A stretch of 6,149 nucleotides of DNA from an uncultured Methylocystaceae bacterium (GTDB lineage Bacteria; Pseudomonadota; Alphaproteobacteria; Rhizobiales; Beijerinckiaceae): assembly GCA_945956975.1 (NCBI GenBank), contig CAMFKC010000159.1, positions 1-6,149 of the forward strand, in the 5' to 3' direction. Under the pieces are notes generated by a model. It was not told the origin of the DNA. It did not search any database and worked only from the letters and a program-made list of their open reading frames with translations. Below, piece by piece: positions 1 to 5,369 of the stretch (position 1 is the first letter of the stretch; the number at the start of each line of letters is the position of its first letter). A program made the translations under genes and the position numbers.

Positions 1-1
1 G

Positions 2-2263
2 CTGCTGTTCGAGCGCTTCCTCAATCCCGAACGCGTGTCGATGCCGGACTTCGACATCGACTTCTGCCAGAGCCGCCGCGACGAGGTGATCGCCTATGTC
101 CAGCGCCGCTACGGCGCGGATCGCGTCGCGCAGATCATCACCTTCGGCTCGTTCTTGGCGCGCGGCGTGCTGCGCAACGTCGGCCGCGTGCTGCAGATGC
201 CGCTCGGCCAGGTCGACCGGCTGGCCAAGCTCATTCCGCAGAACCCTGCCAAGCCCGTCACGCTGAAGGAGGCGATCACGGGCGAGCCGAAGCTGCGCGA
301 GGCCGCCGACAGCGATTCGCAGGTCGCACGCCTGCTCGAGATCGCGGAAAAGCTCGAGGGCCTCTATTCCAACGCCTCGACGCATGCGGCGGGCGTCGTC
401 ATCGGCGACCGGCCGCTGCACGAACTCGTGCCGCTCTACCGCGATCCGAAGTCGGACATGCCCGCGACCCAGTTCAACATGAAATGGGTCGAGCCCGCGG
501 GCCTCGTGAAGTTCGACTTTCTCGGCCTCAAGACGCTCACCACGCTGTCGACGACCGTCGCGCTGCTCAAGAAGCGTAACATCGACATCGATCTCTCCAA
601 GATCCCGCTCGACGACACGAAAACCTACGAAATGCTGGGTCGCGGCGAGACGATCGGCGTGTTCCAGCTTGAAAGCGCGGGCATGCGCAAGGCGCTGGTC
701 GAAATGCGCGCCGACCGTTTCGAGGACATCATCGCGCTGGTCGCGCTCTATCGTCCCGGCCCGATGGCGAACATCCCGACCTATTGCGCGGTCAAGCTCG
801 GCGAGGAGGACGCCGACTACATCCATCCCAAGATCGAGCACATCCTGAAGGAGACCTTCGGCGTCATCATCTATCAGGAACAGGTGATGCAGATCGCGCA
901 GGTGCTGTCCGGCTATTCGCTCGGCGAAGCCGACATGCTGCGTCGCGCGATGGGCAAGAAGATCAAGGCGGAGATGGACGCACAACGCGCGCGCTTCGTT
1001 TCCGGCGCGGTCGAGGGCGGGCTGGAGAAGGCCAAGGCCGACGAGATCTTCGACCTTCTCGCCAAATTCGCGGACTACGGCTTCAACAAGAGCCATGCGG
1101 CGGCCTACGCGCTGATCGCCTATCAGACCGCCTGGTTCAAGGCGAACCATCCCGTCGAGTTCCTGGCGGCATCGATGACGCTCGACAAGGGCAACACCGA
1201 CAAGCTCGCCGAATTCCGCAATGAGGCGCGTCGCCTGAAAATCCGCGTCGATCCGCCCTCCATCATCCATTCCGGCGTCGATTTCGACGTGCATCAGAAA
1301 GAAACGGAACTCTCGATCCGCTACGCCCTGTCAGCCGTGAAGGGCGTGGGCGAAGGACAGGCGGAAGCCATCGTGAAGGCGCGCGCGGCGCATCGCTTCC
1401 GCACGCTCGGCGACATCGCGGCCGCCATCTCGCCGCGCGAGGTGAACAAGAAAGTGCTCGAAAGTCTGGCCGCCGCCGGCGCCTTCGACGAACTCGAACC
1501 CGACCGCGCCCGCGCCTTCGCGGCGATGGAATCGATCCTCGCCACCGCCAACCGCATGGAAGACGAACGCGAGCGCGGGCAGAGCGCGCTGTTCGGCGCG
1601 GGCGGCGCGGAACCCTTCGTCACGCCAAAGGCGCAGGCCTGGGCCGCCGCCGAAAAGCTGAAGCGCGAATTCGACGCCGTCGGCTTCTTCCTGTCGGGCC
1701 ATCCGCTCGACGCCTACGAAAGCGTGCTCGCCAAGCTGCGCGTGCAGCCCTACGCGGAATTCGCGCGCGCGGTGAAGAAGGGCGCGTCAGCCGGCCGCCT
1801 CGCCGCCGCTGTGCTCGACCGCGCGGAGCGCCGCACCAAGACCGGCAACAAGATGGGCATCGTGCAATTGTCCGACGCCTCCGGCCAATATGAGGCGATC
1901 CTGTTCCAGGAAGGCCTCAACCAGTACCGCGACCTCCTGGAAAAGGGCGCCTGCCTGCTCGTCAACATGCAGGCGCATGTGGAAGGCGAGGACATTCGTG
2001 CGAGAATCGTGTCGGTCGAGCCGCTCGACCAGGCTGCTGCGCGCATCCAGAAGGGCCTGCGCATCTTCCTGCGCGATCCCGCGCCGCTTGTGTCGATCGA
2101 GCAGCGCTTGAAGGGCCGGGGCGAGGGCGATGTATCGCTCGTGCTGCTGCGCGGTCCCGGCGAAGAGGTGGAAGTGAAGCTGCCCGGCAAGTTCCCGGTG
2201 AATGCGGCGATCGCGGGCGCGCTGAAGGCGATCCCCGGGATTGTTGCCGTGGAGCACGTTTAG
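2..2263 (+). CDS. dnaE: DNA polymerase III alpha subunit, 5'-truncated by window edge
   Basis: This is the catalytic subunit of the replicative DNA polymerase. The reading frame is open from base 2, so the visible 753 residues are the C-terminal part of a protein that is usually about 1,150 residues long; the N-terminal PHP domain and the start lie outside. Seen directly: the palm motif PDFDIDF (residues 15-21) with its catalytic aspartates, the second palm motif VKFDFLGL with the third aspartate (about residue 172), and fingers-region blocks such as YQEQVMQIAQVLSGY, MLRRAMGKK and FNKSHAAAYAL. These are followed by a helix-hairpin-helix block (VKGVGEG), a QSALF stretch (residues 527-531) matching the internal beta-clamp binding motif QxxLF, an OB-fold region (about 595-675), and a short C-terminal region expected to contact tau. 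All key residues seen are intact and the frame is unbroken to TAG at 2261-2263. The GTG at 35 is internal, because conserved DnaE sequence (LLFERFLNPERVSMPD) runs upstream of it. The gene is convergent with sohB. Confidence 0.97.
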   Translation: MLFERFLNPERVSMPDFDIDFCQSRRDEVIAYVQRRYGADRVAQIITFGSFLARGVLRNVGRVLQMPLGQVDRLAKLIPQNPAKPVTLKEAITGEPKLREAADSDSQVARLLEIAEKLEGLYSNASTHAAGVVIGDRPLHELVPLYRDPKSDMPATQFNMKWVEPAGLVKFDFLGLKTLTTLSTTVALLKKRNIDIDLSKIPLDDTKTYEMLGRGETIGVFQLESAGMRKALVEMRADRFEDIIALVALYRPGPMANIPTYCAVKLGEEDADYIHPKIEHILKETFGVIIYQEQVMQIAQVLSGYSLGEADMLRRAMGKKIKAEMDAQRARFVSGAVEGGLEKAKADEIFDLLAKFADYGFNKSHAAAYALIAYQTAWFKANHPVEFLAASMTLDKGNTDKLAEFRNEARRLKIRVDPPSIIHSGVDFDVHQKETELSIRYALSAVKGVGEGQAEAIVKARAAHRFRTLGDIAAAISPREVNKKVLESLAAAGAFDELEPDRARAFAAMESILATANRMEDERERGQSALFGAGGAEPFVTPKAQAWAAAEKLKREFDAVGFFLSGHPLDAYESVLAKLRVQPYAEFARAVKKGASAGRLAAAVLDRAERRTKTGNKMGIVQLSDASGQYEAILFQEGLNQYRDLLEKGACLLVNMQAHVEGEDIRARIVSVEPLDQAAARIQKGLRIFLRDPAPLVSIEQRLKGRGEGDVSLVLLRGPGEEVEVKLPGKFPVNAAIAGALKAIPGIVAVEHV

Positions 2264-2267
2264 CGCT

Positions 2268-2325
2268 TGGACCGCGAGCCTTCAGGCTCGCCTTGGCAGA
2301 TGCGAGCCTGAAGGCTCGCGGTCCA
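2268..2325. repeat. Perfect 24-bp inverted repeat between dnaE and sohB stop codons (family A, copy 1); possible bidirectional terminator
   Basis: The left arm is 2268-2291 and the right arm 2302-2325, a perfect 24-bp inverted repeat around a 10-base loop (CTTGGCAGAT). The arms are bounded by TGGACC and GGTCCA. Each arm also contains its own 7-bp mini-hairpin: GCGAGCC-TTCA-GGCTCGC on the left and GCGAGCC-TGAA-GGCTCGC on the right, so the DNA or RNA could fold as one long stem or two short ones. The element starts 4 bases after the dnaE stop and ends at the base next to the sohB stop codon, filling the convergent gap. A transcript from either strand would form the stem. No T-run follows on either strand, so it is not a canonical intrinsic terminator; a role in ending transcripts or protecting 3' ends is inferred. 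A near-identical copy lies at 5284-5340. Confidence 0.9.
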
Positions 2326-3309
2326 TCAGCGCGCCAAAATCCGCGCGCCTGCCTCGCCCAACCGTCCGAACAGCGCCTTCACAAACGTCTTCCTCTCCGG
2401 TGCGTCGATCGCGAACAGCCGCGCCTTGCCGCGCTGGCTCATCAGATATTCGTCCGACGTCGTGATCGCGTCGATCAGCCCCAGCTTCAGCGCATCCGTC
2501 GCATACCAATAGTCGCCGTCGCCGACGGCCTCGACATTCAGCGCCGGCCGGTTCTCGCGCACGAAATCCTTGAAGGCGACATGCGTCTCTTCCAGCTTGT
2601 GCCGGAAATGCTCGCGGCCCTCGTCGGTGATCGGCCCGAGGATGGAGATCGGCCGCTTGTGTTCGCCGGCCGTCAGTTCCTCGTAGTCGACATCGATCTT
2701 CTTGAGCAGGCGATTGACGTTCGGCACCTGCGCCACGACGCCGATCGAGCCGACGACCGCAAAGGGGGCGGCGACGATTCGGTTGGCGACGACCGCCATC
2801 ATATAGCCGCCGCTCGCCGCGACCGTGTCGACGCAGGCGGTCAGTTCCACACCCGCGCGCCGCACGCGCTGCATCTGCGCGGCCATCAGGCCGTAGGCGG
2901 ACACCAGCCCGCCGGGGCTCGTGATCGAGACGACGATCTCGTCCTTGCCCGGCCGCGCCGCCATCAGCGCCGCCGTGATCTTGCGCGCGAAGGCGATGTG
3001 CCCGCTCGCCATCGGGTCGCCCTTGAAGGCGACGTGGTAGACGCGCTTGGCGGACTCATCCTGTGCCTTCGCGGATTTCTTGCGCTCCTTCAGGAAGGCC
3101 TTGGCGCCCTTCGCGCCATCGGTCGCGACGCGGATCTGCGCTTCCATGAGATCGAAGCGGTCGTCGAGGCTCGTCACCTTCACCTCGTCCTCGCGGCGCC
3201 TCTGCGTGCGCGCGCCGATCACGATCGGCACGACGATGACGAGCGCGATCATGGCCGCGATCCAGAAGGACCTGAGCGCGAATCCACCGAAATCGATCCA
3301 GAAATCCAT
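2326..3309 (-). CDS. sohB: SohB-type S49 family serine protease, membrane-anchored
   Basis: This 327-residue protein belongs to the S49 (signal peptide peptidase A / SohB) family, which cuts peptides or membrane-associated substrates with a Ser-Lys dyad. Seen in order: one hydrophobic segment at about residues 11-32, an Arg-rich stretch (RTQRRR, 34-39), a charged Lys-rich linker (about 66-89), then the protease core. Core motifs are SPGG (131-134), DTVAASGGYMMA with the predicted nucleophile Ser166, GSIGVVAQVPN (187-197), and TAGEHKR with the predicted general base Lys218. The C-terminal blocks ITDEGREHF, ETHVAFKDFV and GLIDAITTSDEYL resemble Escherichia coli SohB (about 349 residues) from memory. 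It is the short single-domain type, not the double-domain SppA. The start is ATG at 3309-3307; only a weak GAG lies upstream (CCGAGAACACA-ATG). It is convergent with dnaE and divergent from the dehydrogenase, so probably monocistronic. Substrate unknown. Confidence 0.92.
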   Translation of the reverse strand: MDFWIDFGGFALRSFWIAAMIALVIVVPIVIGARTQRRREDEVKVTSLDDRFDLMEAQIRVATDGAKGAKAFLKERKKSAKAQDESAKRVYHVAFKGDPMASGHIAFARKITAALMAARPGKDEIVVSITSPGGLVSAYGLMAAQMQRVRRAGVELTACVDTVAASGGYMMAVVANRIVAAPFAVVGSIGVVAQVPNVNRLLKKIDVDYEELTAGEHKRPISILGPITDEGREHFRHKLEETHVAFKDFVRENRPALNVEAVGDGDYWYATDALKLGLIDAITTSDEYLMSQRGKARLFAIDAPERKTFVKALFGRLGEAGARILAR

Positions 3310-3363
3310 TGTGTTCTCGGCTGACGTGAACGGGGCAGGTTGGGGTTACATAAGCAGCCCGGG

Positions 3364-3445
3364 CCGTCATTGCGAGCGCAGCGAAGCAATCCAGAGCAGC
3401 GCACCGGCCGGGATTGCTTCGTCGCTGCGCTCCTCGCAATGACGG
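3364..3445. repeat. Imperfect long palindrome of the dispersed CGTCATTGCGAG type (family B)
   Basis: The left arm is 3364-3392 (29 bases, starting CCGTCATTGCGAG and ending AAGCAATCC) and the right arm 3411-3445 (35 bases). They are complementary along the whole left arm, except that the right arm has two extra triplets, at about 3420-3422 and 3430-3432, which make TCGTCG and CTCCTC tandem triplets. The loop is 18 bases (3393-3410). From memory, palindromes with these arm sequences are scattered through intergenic regions of many alphaproteobacteria and some other bacteria, where they often yield spurious translated peptides such as CEERSDEAI and LLRCARNDG; both kinds of peptide appear here in unused frames. 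The element lies between the divergent starts of sohB and the acyl-CoA dehydrogenase. Its function is unknown; being upstream of both genes it is not placed as a terminator for either. Confidence 0.88.
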
Positions 3446-3464
3446 TGCATGCATTTTGCGCGTG

Positions 3465-3492
3465 TTGCAGCAATCAGCAGGCGCCGTATCAT
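3465..3492 (+). promoter_or_regulatory. Candidate sigma-70-like promoter for the acyl-CoA dehydrogenase
   Basis: TTGCAG (3465-3470) and TATCAT (3487-3492) are separated by 16 bases, resembling -35 and -10 boxes; the -10 matches TATAAT at five of six positions, while the -35 matches only the TTG half. Transcription would start near 3499, leaving a leader of roughly 20 bases that just includes the ribosome binding site. It lies between the family B palindrome and the gene, in a locally less GC-rich stretch. This is pattern matching only; other sigma factors or an upstream promoter are possible. Confidence 0.35.
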
Positions 3493-3507
3493 CGCCCCAA
3501 AACCCCC

Positions 3508-3513
3508 GGGGGA
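3508..3513 (+). promoter_or_regulatory. Ribosome binding site fixing the dehydrogenase start at 3518
   Basis: GGGGGA lies four bases upstream of the ATG at 3518-3520. It is purine-rich and well placed, and supports this ATG over the in-frame ATG at 3449, whose upstream sequence is the end of the family B palindrome. The G-run is the right half of a perfect 10-base palindrome, CCCCCGGGGG (3503-3512), so part of the site could be paired in the mRNA. Confidence 0.6.
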
Positions 3514-3517
3514 AACA

Positions 3518-5275
3518 ATGAACAAGCCGCTCCGCGTCAATTCGGACGCCATTGCGCCGGATACGACGGGCCTCAACTTTTACACGCTCGACCGTTCGCT
3601 GCAGGACGTTCTCGACATCCATCTCGAGCCGAAGCTGCGCGCGCACATCGAGCCGCATCTGGTGGAGCTGGGCGGCCTCGCCGGCGGGCGGCTCGACGAA
3701 TGCGCGCGGCTCGCCGACCGGCACACCCCCATCCTGCACCAGCGCGACAAGTTCGGCCGCGACGTCCAGACGATCGAATATCACCCCGCCTATCGCGAAC
3801 TGGAGGCCGCCGCCTTCGGCCGCTTCGGCATCCACGCGCTGTCGCATCGCTCTGGGATAATGGGCTGGGGCGACGTCTATCCCGCCGCCGCCAAGCACGC
3901 CTTCACCTATCTCTTCAACCAGGCCGAATTCGGCATGGGCTGCCCAATCAACGTCACCGACGGCTCGGCCATGCTGCTGTCGCGCTACGGCAGCGACGAA
4001 TTGAAGGCAAAATATCTCGACGGCCTCACCACCACCGACATGGGCCGCCTGACGCAGGGCGCGCAATTCATGACGGAGAAGGAGGGCGGCTCCGATGTCG
4101 GTTCGCTGACGACCGTGGCGCGCCAGGTTGACGGCCAGTGGCGGCTCTATGGCGAGAAATGGTTCTGCTCCAACGCCGACGGCAAGGTGGCGACGCTGCT
4201 CGCGCGTCCCGAAGGCGCAGGGCCCGGCACGCGCGGCCTCGCGCTGTTCCTCATGCCGCGTTTTCTCGAGGACGGGTCGCAGAATTCCTATCGCATCGTG
4301 CGTCTCAAGGAAAAGCTCGGCACGCGCTCGATGGCCTCGGGCGAAATCAAGTTCGACGGCGCGCTCTGCTATCCGCTCGGCCGTCTCGATCGCGGCTTCG
4401 TGCAGATGGCCGAGATGGTCAATTGGTCGCGCCTGTCGAACGGCGTGAAATCGACCGCGCTGATGCGCCGCGCGATCACGGATTCCCTGCATGTCGCGCA
4501 CAACCGCTATGTCTTCGGCAAGCGCATCGTCGACATGCCGCTCGCGCGCCGGCAATTGCTGAAACTCATGCTGCCGCTCGAGCAGGCGCTGTCGATCAGC
4601 TTCGTCACGGCGACCGCGCTCGACCGCGCCGAAACCGGAGGGAGCCAGGAGGCCGCTGCGCTGGTGCGCATGCTGACGCCTGTCATGAAATTCCGCATCA
4701 CGCGTGATGCGCGCAAGGTCGCGGGCGATGCGCTCGAGATGCGCGGCGGCATCGGCTATGTCGAGGAATTCGCCTGCGCCCGCGTGCTGCGCGATTCCTA
4801 TCTGGGTTCGATCTGGGAAGGCACCAGCAACATCGTCGCGCTCGATTCCATCACGCGCGCTGTGGGCAGGCACCACGCGGAAAGCGCGCTCGCCGCAGAC
4901 CTGCACGCGCGCGTCGGCGAAACGGCGGTCGCGCCGCAAGCTCATCGCGATCGGCTTAAGTTCGCCGTCGATCGCGCCATCGCGCTGGCGCAGAAGGTGG
5001 CGAGCGACGGCGACAACGAGGCCGAGGCGCGCCGCGCCACCAGCGTGCTCTACCATGTCGCGACGGCGGTCTCGCTGGCCTGGGAAGCCCAGCAGACGCA
5101 CGAGCGGCGCGGCGATGCGCGGCGGCTGCTGTTCTCGCGCCTCGTGCTGGATCATCGCCTGAGCGCGCCCGATCCGTTCGACGTGCAGACCGGCGCGCGC
5201 GAGGCTGCTTTCGCCGATGCGCTGCTCTCGGATGCGCCGGTGTCGCAGGCCCGCGCCGCCGAGCTGCTGGCATGA
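3518..5275 (+). CDS. AidB-like acyl-CoA dehydrogenase family flavoprotein
   Basis: A 585-residue FAD enzyme of the acyl-CoA dehydrogenase superfamily, expected to make an alpha,beta-double bond in an acyl-CoA and pass electrons to electron transfer flavoprotein. Seen: an N-terminal extension (1 to about 130) with DRSLQDVL and YHPAYRELE as in the AidB N-terminal region; the FAD/substrate signature FMTEKEGGSDVG (184-195); a beta-domain stretch GEKWFCSNADGK (212-223); FLMPRFLEDGSQN and RLKEKLGTRSMASGEI (244-277); MRGGIGYVEE (408-417); and SIWEGTSNI (431-439), whose Glu434 fits the usual catalytic base. The C-terminal extension (about 450-585) is longer than in ordinary acyl-CoA dehydrogenases of about 380-400 residues and matches the AidB layout (E. 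coli AidB, about 541 residues). E. coli AidB is an alkylation-response protein with DNA binding and weak dehydrogenase activity; whether this protein shares that role cannot be told, and a metabolic role is at least as likely. An in-frame ATG at 3449 would add 23 residues (RVAAISRRRII) with no visible family resemblance, so 3518 is preferred. A palindrome with a T-run follows the stop. Confidence 0.93.
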   Translation: MNKPLRVNSDAIAPDTTGLNFYTLDRSLQDVLDIHLEPKLRAHIEPHLVELGGLAGGRLDECARLADRHTPILHQRDKFGRDVQTIEYHPAYRELEAAAFGRFGIHALSHRSGIMGWGDVYPAAAKHAFTYLFNQAEFGMGCPINVTDGSAMLLSRYGSDELKAKYLDGLTTTDMGRLTQGAQFMTEKEGGSDVGSLTTVARQVDGQWRLYGEKWFCSNADGKVATLLARPEGAGPGTRGLALFLMPRFLEDGSQNSYRIVRLKEKLGTRSMASGEIKFDGALCYPLGRLDRGFVQMAEMVNWSRLSNGVKSTALMRRAITDSLHVAHNRYVFGKRIVDMPLARRQLLKLMLPLEQALSISFVTATALDRAETGGSQEAAALVRMLTPVMKFRITRDARKVAGDALEMRGGIGYVEEFACARVLRDSYLGSIWEGTSNIVALDSITRAVGRHHAESALAADLHARVGETAVAPQAHRDRLKFAVDRAIALAQKVASDGDNEAEARRATSVLYHVATAVSLAWEAQQTHERRGDARRLLFSRLVLDHRLSAPDPFDVQTGAREAAFADALLSDAPVSQARAAELLA

Positions 5276-5283
5276 AGCGCCCG

Positions 5284-5346
5284 GGACCGCGAGCCTTCAG
5301 GCTCGCAATTCGCACAAGCGGGCCTGAAGGCTCGCGGTCCATTTTT
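5284..5346 (+). terminator. Family A palindrome, copy 2, with T-run: probable intrinsic terminator of the dehydrogenase gene
   Basis: The left arm is 5284-5306 and the right arm 5318-5340, complementary over 23 positions with one T/G exception (5303 and 5321) that becomes a U-G wobble in a + strand transcript but an A/C mismatch in a - strand one. The loop is 11 bases (AATTCGCACAA). TTTTT at 5342-5346 follows the stem, giving the form of a rho-independent terminator for + transcription. It begins 8 bases after the dehydrogenase stop. The arms are almost identical to those at 2268-2325 (GGACC outside, GCGAGCC-TTCA-GGCTCGC inside) while the loops are unrelated, so this is also a dispersed repeat. 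It ends only 23 bases before the transporter start codon. Confidence 0.75.
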
Positions 5347-5369
5347 CACTTGCGGGCCGGGCGCGCATC

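Noticed and set aside
2293..3324. A 343-codon open frame on the + strand antisense to sohB.
   Set aside because: It lies over SohB, whose catalytic motifs are clear on the opposite strand; the translation is Arg/Asp/His-rich without family motifs, typical of an antisense shadow. It also begins inside the family A hairpin.
3446..3453. TGCATGCA, an 8-base palindrome directly after the family B repeat.
   Set aside because: Too short to interpret as an operator on its own; no second copy or matching half-sites nearby.
3449..3517. Upstream in-frame ATG that would lengthen the dehydrogenase by 23 residues.
   Set aside because: It has no ribosome binding site, lies next to the palindrome and upstream of the candidate -10 box, and encodes a stretch without family resemblance; the ATG at 3518 has GGGGGA in good position.
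3249..3576. Small open frames in and around the family B palindrome with peptides such as HCEERSDEAI and LLRCARNDG.
   Set aside because: These are translations of the dispersed palindrome, a recurrent source of spurious protein calls; nothing supports expression.
3056..5155. A 699-codon open frame on the - strand, opposite the dehydrogenase and running through the sohB start region.
   Set aside because: Its composition (Arg, Ala, His and Gly rich, low complexity) has no recognisable domain; it overlaps two well-supported genes, and in DNA with such G/C-rich third positions antisense frames are often free of stops. It also translates through the family B palindrome.
5307..5369. Search for a dedicated promoter of the MFS gene.
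   Set aside because: The only AT-rich spots are the hairpin loop and the T-run; no -35/-10 pair with acceptable spacing could be made, so none is annotated.
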